Shown: positions 1 through 12,600 of the stretch, one piece after another
Layout: each line of letters opens with the position of its first letter
Position numbering within the stretch: position 1 is the first letter of the stretch
From: Hevea brasiliensis
Lineage: Eukaryota > Streptophyta > Magnoliopsida > Malpighiales > Euphorbiaceae
Reading direction: 5' to 3'
NCBI RefSeq assembly: GCF_030052815.1
Contig: NC_079505.1
Coordinates: 71,198,324 to 71,262,323 of the forward strand
DNA length: 64,000 nt
Program-made: the position numbers and the translations under genes
The notes under the pieces: model-generated
Told to the model about the DNA's origin: nothing
Databases searched by the model: none
The model's input: only the letters and a program-made list of their open reading frames with translations

Positions 1-1431
1 TTTTATTTTAAAGATATATTTTTTTTATTCAAGCAAAATTAATGACGAAGATAAATCAATGTTAAAATTATAATAATTAAACTTATATAATTTACATTCA
101 GATAAACTTATCTATTATATAATAAAACATAGAAATATCAGTTTGCTAACAAATGGGTCTCCCAATATTTTAACTAATAATTGTTAAATTCACTTTTATA
201 TAAGCCAACCCATTTTGTCAGCTTGTGAAAACAGTGAAAGAGAATCTGGAGAGAGCAGCCAGCCAAGGGTGACTGTAATAATTAATAAATAATAAGTTGT
301 ACCAGATGTGGAGTCAAGAAAGAGGTTCTGCCTCTCATCGTTTCTCATTTTTCATTCAAAGCAGCCATCTACTCATCAATGGAGGCTTGACTCTTTTTTA
401 ATAAGACTTGATATTGAGATTTATAGCTAAAAGAATATTTAAAAAACATGAAATTAATTTTAAATCAATTTTATATAATTTTTAACTAATAAAATAAAAT
501 AATAAATCGACATGAAAAATATGCCCTTAAATTTGTTGGAGAGAGAAATTAATTTTACCTAAACATCATCTGATTACATTGTTGTTTGTTGGAATTGAAG
601 ATTAGTTGTGCAAAGTTTGATCTATTGGCCTGGACCCAACAGTATATACACTTAAGGGAATTCAATTAAAATATATAATTTATAAAAATAATATTTATAC
701 AGAGTTAGAAATTCAATTTAAAGAGTTTAATTAAAATATTTAATTTGTAAAAATAATATAAAAAATATATTTTTAAAAGTAAAATTGATTTGATAAAAAT
801 TAATAGAAATTGTTGTTAATTTTATATATATATACAATAAATGCTTAATATTAGAAATTATTGAACTTACAATATATTGAGAGCCTAAATAAAAAAAATT
901 GTCTAATTTATCTCAAATTTATTTTTTTAAAGTAATTATGAAAAATAAAATTAATTAAAATTATAAATTAAATAAAATAAATGACATAGTTGTAATTTAT
1001 AAAATATTTTTTTATATATAAAATTTGAGTATGATGAAATTATAGCAAGGGATATATTCCAATAATAGTAATGAGATTATGAGCATAAAGCCACTAAAAT
1101 TTTAAATTGATGAGAAAATGATAAGAAAAAAAAGTGCAGCTAAACTTCCATTTAATAATTTAGGCAAAAGAACTCATTCTTTTAAAAGGTTGTAAAAATT
1201 TTAGAGTTTTTGTATAAAATTACTAATAAACCTCTAAAAATTTTTTAATGTTGGAGTTTAGTGCCCCATCAAAATTTGGTAGACAATCATAGAAAATTAT
1301 TAATTTTTGAAAAACTACAACTATGTTTATACCCATTGAAAAAATTTAAAATACTTATTAAAATTTTATGGGGCTCAACGCTCCTATGATATTTATATAG
1401 AAATGATCAAGAACATTGATTTGTTGAAGAA
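1..1431. other. AT-rich intergenic DNA, no gene seen
   Basis: Very AT-rich sequence with frequent stops in all frames. I see no coding signature, no RNA gene and no clear repeat boundary. It ends at the target-site duplication of the solo LTR that starts at 1437. Confidence 0.6.
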
Positions 1432-1436
1432 GTTAC

Positions 1437-3539
1437 TGAAGGAGTGGAAGTGTGATCATTGAGTATTAGAACCTCGAATTTTAAAAATTATTTCTAAGGT
1501 TACATGCATCATATCAAGTTTTTTATGAACCTAATCAATTTCTAATGCCCAATTGCATACCAAAACATATTTTAACATGCATTAAAATTTTATTTGCCAT
1601 TAAAGATTATGAATTAACATTTAATTCAATTAAACCCTAACTAAAAGAGAGATTTTTAGGTACTAACCTCTTGATGCACAATTGATGCAATCTTAGAATG
1701 TTCTTAGGACCCCAAATGTTGTCTCTCTAGTTTGTCCACCATAAGCACATTCCAAAGTAGCAATGACAGCCCCTAGATTGGCTTCTCAAGCCTTGTCAAC
1801 TAATTTTGAGATGAGGTTTATTGCTTTAGTGAAGGTTAATGGGTATTTAGGATACTAGAAACCTTTTCTAGCAATTCTAACTCAAAGAAAATAGAGATTT
1901 CTCTTTGAATCAAGTGAGAAAATAAGAGAGGAGAAAGACACTGCAAGTTGCTGTCCACTTTTGGAGAGGAAGAGTGAGTGGCTAATTTTTTTTATAACTT
2001 TTCTTTATATACTTAGATCAAACCCTAACTCCCTTGCCACATATTATTACAAAATCTCATCTTGTTATTATTTGATTTAATCCTATGAAGCCAAGTGTCA
2101 AGCTCCATTTAAATCATGATATGTGGTCTTCCATCATAGGAAGATAAGTGGCAAGATCATATGGTGCCATGTGTCACCATCTCATGGTGCCACATGTCAC
2201 CATGTGAAAAGACCAATTTGCCCTTACTTTTTAATTTGAGTTCTCAACCCAAAATTATAATTTATCATGTTTAAATCAATTTATATCAAATATAAATTAA
2301 TTAATTAATTAATCTCCATTAATTAATTTCTCATAATTAGATTTATATTTAATCGAATTAAATACAAATTTAATTTATACTATACATCCAATAACCTAGA
2401 TTTGATTTCAAGTTATGCTAGGGACTTTGTAATCTTATTGCAAATCAAACCTCTTTAATTAATTAATTAAACCCTTTAATTAATCAATTAAATCACATTT
2501 TAAATGGTGATTAGCTTGTGTAGATGTGTGACTTACTAGGCTCATTACTTATTGGCAATGAGAAATGATATTAACTCTTAATATCATTAGAACTCTTTCT
2601 TATAGTAAATGGTTTCTCTAAATCATTTCAGGCGTCTCATATACCATGGTTGATATCTAGCATAGTATGCCATGGCCACCCAATCAGTAATAAGGAATAC
2701 CTTAAATGAACCTTTAATCATATATTATCATGCACTAGAATCTCTCTGTTACAGAATCCCAATTCGTGCTGGAGTCATAGTTAATGTTAAACCCCATTTG
2801 CTATGAATATTATATTCTCTTTTAAATCCAGTTCTTGATTAATTAGATTTTTATCGTAAACTCTTTTCGACTAAATCATTCTGTCTCCAGAACTTGAAAC
2901 ATCAAGAACAATTAAATGAACATAGGATTTTATCCATATTTACTTAAGGTAACGGATTCCATCTTGATCAACACCTATCTCCATATATAACTAGTAGGAG
3001 CCAACACATGCCCATATACCCATACACAGTACAAGTATGAAAGCAGTATCAAACTCAAACCACCTATATTCAAGATAACTGTGTTATCTCAGGTCTAAAG
3101 ATTATATGCACTAATATGATATATGACAATGTATTGACAAGAGTAAACTCCATGTGTTTGTCATAAGCGTTACTAGTTCGGCCTACTTATCATGTATAAG
3201 TGCCTATCATGTTTGTTATGTGGCATGAGACTCACTACTCTATCTTATTTATATCTTATATAAATACCTTGAGAACCAACGTGATTACAATATTTCTGGA
3301 TAAGTCATGTCATTTGTGAAGTATCATCGATTTGTGAACCAATTTATGATACCTTGTGCTAGAAATACTGTCACTCATATTCTTAACAACTTAAGAATAG
3401 AATTTCTAATAAAATATCAATGGACCTTTTTTATTACACATAAATATATTATGTAAACAGAAAAGTGAAATTGCCTTTTATTAATAAAATGTGTACAAGA
3501 TACATATAAAATGATATGCTCTAGGGCATACTACTAACA
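1437..3539 (-). mobile_element. Solo LTR of an LTR retrotransposon (2.1 kb)
   Basis: On the plus strand the unit begins TGAAGGAGTGG and ends CATACTACTAACA, so on the minus strand it is a canonical TG...CA LTR. The five bases before it (GTTAC, 1432-1436) are repeated right after it (3540-3544), a perfect target-site duplication. No primer-binding site, polypurine tract or coding region lies beside it, which indicates LTR-LTR recombination to a solo LTR. The same family occurs at 43741-46292, where a PBS beside the LTR fixes the minus orientation. Shared stretches include the start, the mid-region around 'TTGTC(T/C)CTCTAG' and the last several hundred bases. Short ORFs inside are not coding. 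Confidence 0.9.
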
Positions 3540-3544
3540 GTTAC

Positions 3545-3770
3545 GACTATACCTTTAAAAATTTTTGAAAACTCAAGGGAGCCTAATGCTCCCCTTGGTT
3601 AAGCATAGGTTCCATCCTTGACCATGTATGATATTTTTTGGATGCAACTTTCAAAAAGTTGTTACCATGAAAGTTGTTGGTCAGGTAGACTAGCATCCTA
3701 CCTATATCTTTTTCAGTAAATAGTTGGAATTACACCTCTACTAATAATTTAAGCTATTGATACTGTGGTA
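3545..3770. repeat. Left part of a TRIM-like repeat split by the gypsy insertion
   Basis: The last ~45 bases before the gypsy element (from about 3727) resemble a segment at about 13349-13410, after the element ('CTACTAATAATTTAAGC' versus 'CTGCTAATAGTTTAAGC'). Between the two copies, once the gypsy element is removed, lies 'TTGGTATTAGAG' (about 13225-13236), close to an initiator-Met tRNA primer-binding site. This fits a short terminal-repeat retrotransposon in miniature that received the gypsy insertion. The outer limit on this side was not resolved. Confidence 0.4.
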
Positions 3771-6700
3771 TGTAATACCCCTATTTGCATAACCTGATAA
3801 ATTACATTGTTCCGGTGACAGGTGTCAGTCCGGATAATTAAGAAGATTAGAATTATGTTTAAGACATCTATAAAAGCCCTGAATGGAAATAAATAGTGAG
3901 TACCAGATAGTGAAGTATAAATAAGAAAAACAAAGCATAAAAGTTAAATGAGCCGATGGTCACAATGATGAGTAACCTTCTCGGGAAGTGACTGCGAGGT
4001 CAGTCCCAACTCAAATTTTGAACGGGAAATTGTGACGCCGCGGTCCTATGGACTATTGCAAACCTAGTGGAAAAGAGAAAACCACAGAAAAGAACTAATA
4101 AATAGGTCAAATAATTAGGTCAGGACTTCGAAAGAAATATCGAATTACTTGCAAATCGGATTGGACCAGCGAGGGGCAAATTGGTTAATTCACTCCTGGA
4201 GGTGACTCCTGACCTAACTGTCCAATAAAATTGAAGAAATAAAAATTTTGGAATATAGAAATAAATTAAAGAAATGTGGAAAAAGAAAAGGAAAAAGAAA
4301 AGAAAGGAAAATAAAGAATAATGATATCACCCCAATTTACATCACCATGATATCATAAATGAAATTTTATTTAATTAGAAATTTGACTAAGTCAATTTTG
4401 GATTATTAATACATAAAAAGAAAAAAAAAATGGGCATATCTTCTTGTTGGCCGAATGGCCTTCTACCTCCTCTCTCTCTAAATTTTTCCCTTTCCTCCAT
4501 TAAAGCTCCCTTTGAGCTTTTGTAACCTTAAAACACCCCATAAATCCCTTAGAAATTTTATAGAAGTTCTTAAATTAAAATTCAAGGAAGAGATTGGGAG
4601 AAGTGAAATTAAAGAAAAAATTGAAGAGTTGGAAGTTCAAAATCATCATGTGAGGCATGTAATTCAATCCTCTTCTTTAGTAAAAATTGATTGAATTTAA
4701 GTTATGCTTGATAAAATTTCATGAAAACTTTAAAAAATTCTATGAATTGAACCATGGGAAAATTTCGGCCACCATTAAATCCACTAGGGTTTGATTTAGT
4801 TTGATGAAATTAAAAGTATATTTAATCTTAGATTAGTGTATAGATGTTGATTTTACACCTTAATCTCATTAGTTGCATGAATTACATAATTAGGGTTCTT
4901 GACCCTTAGGGTTTTGAGGAAAAAATTTGAGAAATTGGTAAATTGATGTATTTTGACCTAATTGAGGTTAGAAATGGTCAATTGTGACCAATTGTGATGT
5001 GTTTGAATGAGTGAAAATGAAATGAAATTCGGATTAGTGAAGGGTCCTAATCTGGCAGTTTGACCTAGGTCCCTTCTAGGGATCAAAACTAAAATTTTAC
5101 CAACCCAATTGGTGTGAGGCCAATTGGGAATGAAATTAGACACATAAAGACAAATTTTTTATTTAGAAACTATGCTTAGAAAATGACATTAATATAGTGA
5201 ACAATTAGGTCAAATCTGGATATTATGCACTGCCACTGTACCAAAATGACCAAATAAACAGTGTTTGTTCATTTGTCCATAACTTGGCCTAGACATGTCC
5301 AAATGACCTGATTTTTATGGCATTGGAAAGGTACGATGTAGCACTACAATTTTCGTGAAGAACACCAACCCAAATTCTACCCATAACCAAGTGAATTGCC
5401 ATCTAAAGTCAGTTGTCTAAAACTGCCAGAAACAATAAAGTGCCCAGAAATTCTGGGTAATATCAATCTGGCCAGCCCTATTCAAATGACCATATATTGG
5501 ATTACAAAACTCCAAATGGAGTGATTCAAAAAGGGAATTAAAGATAAGACAATAAGGAATAACATTTATGAATAACACTTAGTCAAATTTTCACAATAAC
5601 TAGACCAATAGAATAGTACAATACAAGGCACCAAAACTGAAAAATTGAATTTTCTCTTAGGAGACTTAGAAATTGAAATGACAACTAAGACCAACAAATT
5701 AAGCACCCAAAATGTGGTATGTGGGTGTAATGAGAATTGGTATACCTATTTAGTTTGAAAAAGTCAACATTTTGACCCAATGGTCAAATAAATAGTAACC
5801 ACTATAATTAAGAACACAAAGAATTTAATTTATGAATTATATAAGTAAAGTTTAAATGCAAATTTCAATTGCTAAAATTTTGGTTAAACATAATTTGGAT
5901 AAATATTAGAACATTTTAATTGTGTGCTTCAGTGAAAAAATGGCCTTTCGAGGAAAGGAATAGACAGGAGTGAAATAAGAAAAAACTATTTACGAGGTTT
6001 GTGCACAATAAACTTATTTAAGTATTTCTTATTGAAATTTGATTTAATATGTAATATGAATAGTTTTTAATTGTTTTGGCTTTTGGAAATTTATTTGAAA
6101 ATTATTGTGTTGCCTACTTTGTAAATAGAAATTTTGAGATAAAATATGATTTGTGGTTTGTATGAAATATTTAAATGTTGAATATTATGATTTTCAAATT
6201 AATTTTGATTCACACTTGGCATGGTAATACCACTATGTGCCTCCTTCGTTTACGGGGTTGAGTTTGATATTTGATCATTTTTCTCCCTCTCTGGCTTGCC
6301 AGTCTGAGGTGAGTTTGGATGAGTACTCATTAGCTAGCAAGCCACCTCCCTCATTGATTTCGATTAGTGGGGTAAGTTTACCTTGTCGTGGTGTATAACA
6401 CGGCATGTTTGGAAATTTTGTGTCATGACCTAAGTTGTGTTATTGATTGGTAACACTGTGTTTATTAAACTGTTTGACTAAATTTGTGTTATAATGAGCT
6501 TTGGAAATTGAGAAATGAAATTGTGAAATATTTAAAATATGATTTGAAATTGTGAAACATAATTATAAAATATTTCAATTACGATTTGTCAATGTATGTC
6601 TTATTTACAGTATTTTAAATTTTATTGTGCATTTATACTCAGTGATAGCTTCATTTACTGTCACAGATAGGGAAAAAGACATAGCAGCAGAGTCAGCTGC

Positions 6701-7315
6701 TACAATAATAGGGAAGCACAGTTTGAAGATTTTTGTATGGGTATTTTATTTATACCCATTGTGATTTGGTTGATGTAAATATGGTATTGTCATATGTATA
6801 TTTATAAAATTGAGCAGTTGTACAATACTTTTGTAATAATAATATTATTTTTGAGATTTTATGTTTGTAAATTCAATTGTGAATGTACATTTAAATATTT
6901 TAAATGCAAAGTGAATGGGTTTATTTAATTATTTTGAAAATACTATGAATTGTGGAGATTGAGTGGATTTGGGTTGATTTGAGTTATTTGGTGGTTGACA
7001 TTTATAAAGTGAATTATTTGGAAGTGCTTTTCAACAGGTTAAATTTTTTATTTTTCTCAATTACAGCCGGTACTCTGCCAAAAATTTTATAAAATTTGTG
7101 GAAAAATAGAATTTGTCAAAAATTTTACCTAGCCTTTAAACGTTAATTAAAAGTTTTTAATACCCGTTAAAAGTGCTCACCACCTTCAAAAAGAAGTAAA
7201 ATTATTTTAAAATCCCTTGTAGTGTATGTAATGGGTTATCGGTAGGCGAAGTTCAGTAATTCATTAAGTATGCTACGGGATCATGTTATGCTTTATGGAG
7301 GGGTAAGGTGTGACA
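3771..7315 (+). repeat. 5' LTR of the gypsy element
   Basis: Starts TGTAATACCCC and ends GTGTGACA; paired with 9637-13201. It includes a segment (about 5690-5810) with an 'AAAAGTCAACATTTTG' core that is tandemly amplified in the related LTR at 61038-64000. No protein is encoded; the short ORFs inside are chance. Confidence 0.92.
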
Positions 7316-7320
7316 TGTTT

Positions 7321-7335
7321 TAGTAGCATCAGAGC
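7321..7335 (+). other. Degenerate primer-binding site
   Basis: Six bases after the 5' LTR the sequence reads TAGTAGCATCAGAGC. It resembles the plant initiator-Met tRNA primer site TGGTATCAGAGC with a two-base insertion and a substitution. It is in the expected place but decayed. Confidence 0.55.
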
Positions 7336-7503
7336 ATAGTTTTGAAATGATTTTGACTATGCATGTGAATATTTCCTTTGATAAGTACAACTACTCAAGT
7401 GTCCTAAATTGATACATATGACATATTTACATAATGAATATGAACTAACGGAAGTCAAACTCCTTGTGTTTGTAATCAGGGGGTAGAAAATTTCTGGAAT
7501 CGG

Positions 7504-8789
7504 AATGGAAGAAGGAGATCATTTCGTAGAATAGTCTGTTGAGGCTGAGGTGCAAAGGGAAGCCCCAGCACTCCAGAATGTGAGTGGGTCAGCCACTCTA
7601 GCTCCTCCTTAAGCACCGCAGTTCCTGCTCAGTTTGCACAGTAGATAGCTGCGCTGTTTCAACAAATGGCGGGAAACTTGCCAACACAAGCTTAAATGCA
7701 AGCCCCAGCAGCACAACCACAACCCCCAGCTTGGTAATATGAAAAATTAATGAAATTTTGGGTTACAGAATTCAAAGGAACAGTGGATCCACTGGAAGTA
7801 GAACAATGGTTAGAGAGGATGGAATGGGTTTTCAGAAAATTGCAATGTGCTGAAGAATTAAAATTTGAATATTCAGTTTCACTTTTGCAAAGGGATGCAT
7901 ATGAATAGTGGAAGACCATCCCCCATAGCTTGGTTAAGCCACCAGTCCTCACTTGGGCAGACTTCCTGAGAGAGTTCAGGCAGAAATGGGTCCCTAACAC
8001 CTATGTAGATATGAAGTTGCAAGAGTTTTTAAGTCTGAAGAAAAAGGACAGAACTATAGCAGAGTATGAGTGAGATTTCTCTCGACTAAGCTACTATGTC
8101 GGAAGCTTGGTCACCACCCCCAAAGACCGATGCAAGAGGTTTGAGACCGGGTTGAAGCCTACTTTGAGAATGCAAGTGGTGGGGTTCCGACACCAGAATT
8201 TTTCTAAATTGATTTCACAAGCTTTAGAACTTGAAAGGAGTGAGTTGGAAGGGTCAGTTAAAAAGAGCATAGAAGAGAAAGAGAAGATTGGAAAGACTAC
8301 TGATCAAGTTCCTGATAGTGGGTCAGGAAAGAGAAAACATTTTGGAGGATCTAACTCATGCAAATCAGGTAGAGGTAGATCTTTTGGACAGAAACCACCC
8401 CAATTCGGTCAGCAAACTCAATAGACACCCGGAAATACGCTGTTGGATCGACTTTATGAAACTTGTGGTAAATCACATAGTGGGGTATGTTATAGAGCCA
8501 TAGGAGCATGTTTTAATTGTGGAGGGACTGGTCATTTTGCTAAGGATTGTATAAGTCCACGCCGTTCTAGATCATTTACTATGTTAGAAGGATCAACCCA
8601 AGTTTCTACCCCGAAGAGTTCACCATCAGTTATTAGAGGCAGAGGCAGAGGTAGGGGTAGTACACCTAGAAGTCAAAGTACTGTGAATCAGCCAGAACAA
8701 GGTAATGCTCTAGCTAGAGTATACACTATGCGACAGAGGGAAGAGGATGAGACTTCTGACATTGTTACTGGTACTTTCTCAATTTTAAC

Positions 8790-8793
<4 letters not shown>
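7504..8793 (+). pseudogene. gag pseudogene (capsid region and zinc knuckle)
   Basis: One reading frame from about 7740 reads as a gypsy Gag core: 'VDPLEVEQWLERM', then 'TWADFLREF', 'KKKDRTIAEYE' and 'RCKRFETGLKP'. It is interrupted by in-frame stops, for example TAG at 7906-7908 in place of a sense codon between 'AYE' and 'WKTIP', and TGA near 8071. An ATG at 7504 could be the original start, but TAG and TAA follow soon after. A CCHC zinc knuckle, CFNCGGTGHFAKDC, is at 8509-8550, preceded by a Cys/His-rich 'CGKSHSGVC' as in Tekay/Del-type Gag. Gag would coat the element RNA in cytoplasmic particles; this copy cannot make the full protein. The frame ends in the TA microsatellite. Confidence 0.85.

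Positions 8794-8846
<53 letters not shown>
8794..8846. repeat. (TA)n microsatellite inside the gag-protease junction
   Basis: About 26 TA units placed exactly where Gag should run into protease. The upstream frame reads into alternating Tyr-Ile; just after the repeat a different frame gives the protease active-site sequence 'LFDPGSAHFYV'. The repeat arose within the element's coding region and displaces the frame. Confidence 0.9.
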
Positions 8847-8850
<4 letters not shown>

Positions 8851-9619
8851 TGACCCGGGGTCTGCACACTTTTATGTTAATGCCAGCATTGTTTGCTTTC
8901 CTATTGTCTCTTGTATAAAAATCAATTTTGATACGTTAGTGACTAGTCTTTTTATAATTAGTTTTGGAAGAGTTTGTTAGTGAAAGATATCTCCTAGAAT
9001 ATGATAAATTATTGCATATCGATAAATAGAAGAGTTGTGGAAGTAAAGATTTGAACAGCTGGTTCAGATATAACAAAAAAATGTTATGAATATTAGTAAG
9101 ATTGTAGACTAGAATGGTCAAAGGACCAATTATTAGATAAATAATTCTAATATGACCACAATGGTCATTCAATAAGGAAACATGAATTGAAATATTAGGC
9201 AGAATGATAGTAAGAGAAGATTAGTATTGTACAAACAAATTAAATATTGTATTAGATTGTTAAAAGTTTTACACAAATTCAAAGGAAAAAAGATTATACG
9301 AATCTATAGAAAGGAGAAAAACTAAGTTCTCACCCATAGGATCATACGAGGTCCTAGAAAGAGTGGATTCATTAGCACACAGAATTGCTTACCCCTAAAA
9401 TAGTGAAATGGATTTAAATTCAACGTATGATGGGGAACTTATAAAGATCTTAATACATGAGGTAAAGCAACTGAGAAATAAATGTATACATTTGGTTAAG
9501 GTGTTATGGACCATTATCCAAATTATGACGCTATGGGAAAATATATGAAAGTTATGAGAAAACAAACATATGACTATTTTAGGATAGATATTGGGTAAAA
9601 TTTTGAGGACGAAATTTGT
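8847..9619 (+). pseudogene. pol remnant: protease start and integrase C-terminal fragment
   Basis: Positions 8848-8990 translate to the beginning of an aspartic protease (Asp-Pro-Gly-Ser active-site motif) and then decay. About 9290-9400 gives 'KFSPIGSYEVLERVDSLAHRIAYP', which resembles the integrase C-terminal segment before the chromodomain (compare the better preserved minus-strand copy near 56170-56290). Everything in between in a full element, about 3 kb of RT, RNase H and integrase core, is missing. 9000-9290 is AT-rich and unassigned. Confidence 0.65.
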
Positions 9620-9636
9620 TTTAAGGGGGGGAGAAT
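9620..9636 (+). other. Polypurine tract of the gypsy element
   Basis: A purine run with seven G residues (AAGGGGGGGAGAA) lies directly before the 3' LTR start TGTAACACCCC at 9637. This is the expected plus-strand primer position. Confidence 0.85.
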
Positions 9637-12600
9637 TGTAACACCCCTATTTACATAACCTAGTAAATTACGTTGTTCCGATGACAGGTGTTAGTCCGGA
9701 CAATTAAGAAAATTAGAACTATGTTTAAGACATCTAGAAAAGCCCTAAATGGAAATAAATAGTGAGTACCAGATAGTGAAGTATAAATAAGAAAACCAAA
9801 GCATAAAAAGTTAAATGAGCCGATGGTCATGGTGATGGATGACCTTCCTGGGAAGTAACTGTGAGGTCAGTCCCAATCAAATTTTGAACGAGAAATTGTG
9901 ACGCCGCAGTCCTAAGGACTATTGTGAACCTAGTGGAAAAGAGAAACCACAGAAAAGAATTGATAAGTAGGTCAAATAATTAGGTCAGGACTCCGGAAGA
10001 AATATCGAATTACTTGCAAACCAGATCGGACCAACGAGGGGCAAATTGGTCAATTCACTCCTGGAGGTGACTCCTGACCTAATTTTCCAATAAAATCGAA
10101 GAAATGAAAATTTTGCAATATAGAAATAAATTAAAGAAATGTGGAAAAAGAAAAGGAAAAAGAAAAGAAAGGAAAATAAAGAATAATGACATCACCCCAA
10201 TTTACATCACCATGATATCATAAATGAAATTTTATTTAATTAGAAATTTGACTAAGTCAATTTTGGATTATTAATACATAAAAAGAAAAAAAAATTAAAA
10301 CAAATGGGCATATCTTCTTCTTGGCCTAATGACCTTCTTGCTCCTCTCTCTCTAAATTTTTCCCTTTCCTCCATTAAAGCTCCCTTTGAGCTTTTGTAAC
10401 CTTAAAACACCCCATAAATCCCTTAGAAAATTTGTAGAAGTCCTTAAATTAATCTTCAAGGAAGAGATTGAGAGAAGTGAAATTAAAGAAAAAATTGAAG
10501 AATTGGAAGTTCAAAATCATCAAGTGAGGGATCTAATTTAATCCTCTTCTTTAGTAAAAATTGATTGAATTTAAGTTATGCTTGATAAAATTTCATGAAA
10601 ATTTTGAAAAATTCTATGAATTGAACCATGGGAAAATTTCGGCCACCATTAGATCCACTAGGGTTTGATTTAGTTTGATGAAATTAAAAGTATATTTAAG
10701 CTTAGATTAGTGTATAGATGTTGATTTTACACCTTAATCTCATTAGTTGCATGAATTACATAATTAGGGTTCTTAACCCTTAGGGTTTTGAGGAGGAAAT
10801 TTGAGAAATTGGTAAATTGATGTATTTTGACCTAATTGAGGTTAGAAATGGTCAATTGTGACCAATTGTGATGTGTTTGAATGAGTGAAAATGAAATGAA
10901 ATTCAGATTAGTAAAGGGTCCCAATCTGATAGTTTGACCTAGGTCCCTTCCAGGGATAAAAACTAAAATTTTACTAACCCAATTGGTGTGAGGCCAATTG
11001 GGAATGAAATTAGACACATAAAGACACATTTTTCATTTAGAAACCATGCCCAGAAAATGACATTAACATAGTAAACAATTAGGTCAAATCCGAATATTAT
11101 GCACTGCCACTGTACCAAAATGACCAAATAAACAGTGTTTGTTCATTTGTCTATAACTTAGTCTAGATAGGTCCAAATGACCTGATTTTTGTGGCATTGG
11201 AAAGGTATAATGTAGCACTACAACTTTTATGAAGAACATTAATCCAAATTCTGCCCATAACCAAGTGAAATTGCCATCCAAATTTAGTTGTTCAAAACTG
11301 CCAGAACCAATAAAGTGCCTAGAAATTATGGGTAACATCAATCCGGCCAGCCCTATTCAAATGACCATATCTTAGGCTACAAAACTTCAAATGGAGTGAT
11401 TCAAAAAGGGAATTAAAGATAAGACAATAAGGAATAACTTTTATGAATAACACTTAACCAAATTTTCACAGTAACTAGACCAATGGAATAGTACAAAAAA
11501 GGGCACCAAAACTGAAAAATTAAATTTTCTCTTAGGAGATTTAGAAATTGAAATGGCAAACTAAGACCAACAAATTAGGCACCCAAAATGTGGTTTGTGG
11601 GTGTAATGAGAATTGGTATACCTATTTAGTGTGAAAAAGTCAACATTTTGACTCGATGGTCAAATAAATAGTAACCACCATAATTAAGAACACAAAGAAT
11701 TCAATTTATGAATTATATAAGTAAAGTTTAAATGCAAATTTCAATTGCTAAAATTTTGGTTAAACATAATTTGGATAAATATTGAAACATCTTAATTGTG
11801 TACTTCAGTGGAAAAATGGCCTTCCGAGGAAAGGAATCGACAAGAGTGAAATAAGGAAAGACTAATTACGATGTTTATGCACAATAAACTTATTTAAGTA
11901 TTTCTTATTGAAATTTGATTTAATATGTAATATGAATAGTTTTTAATTGTTTTGGCTTTGGAAATTTTATTTGAAAATTATTGTGTTGCCTACTTTGTAA
12001 ATTGAAATTTTGAGATAAAATATGATTTGTGGTTTGTATAAAATATTTAAATGTTGAATATTATGATTTTGAAATTGATTTTGATTCACACTTGGCATGG
12101 CAATACCACTATGTGCCTCCTCTGTTTACAGGGTTGAGTTTGATATTTGATCATTTTCCTCCATCTCTGGCTTGTTAGTCTGAGGTGAGTTTGGATGAGT
12201 ACTCATTAGCTAGCTAGTCACATTCCTCATTGATTTCGATTAGTGGGTTGAGTTTGCCTTGTCGTGGTGTACAACACGGCATGTTTGGAAATTTTGTGTC
12301 ATGACCTAAGTTGTGTTATTGATTGGTAACACTGTGTTTATTAAAGTGTTTGACTAAATTTGTGTTATAATGAGCTTTAAAAATTGAGAAATGAAATTGT
12401 GAAATATTTAAAATATGATTTGAAATTGTGAAACATAATTATAAAATGTTTGAATTACGATTTGTCAATGCATGTTTTATTTATAGTATTTTAAATTTTA
12501 TTGTGTACCACTAAGTAAATTTATACTCAGTGATAGCTTCCTTTGCTGTCACAAATATGGAAAAAGACATAGCAACAGAGTGAGCTGCTACAGTAATAAG

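Noticed and set aside
8443..8853. ORF ending in a long Tyr-Ile repeat
   Set aside because: The tail is the translated TA microsatellite. Only the zinc-knuckle part is real gag sequence.
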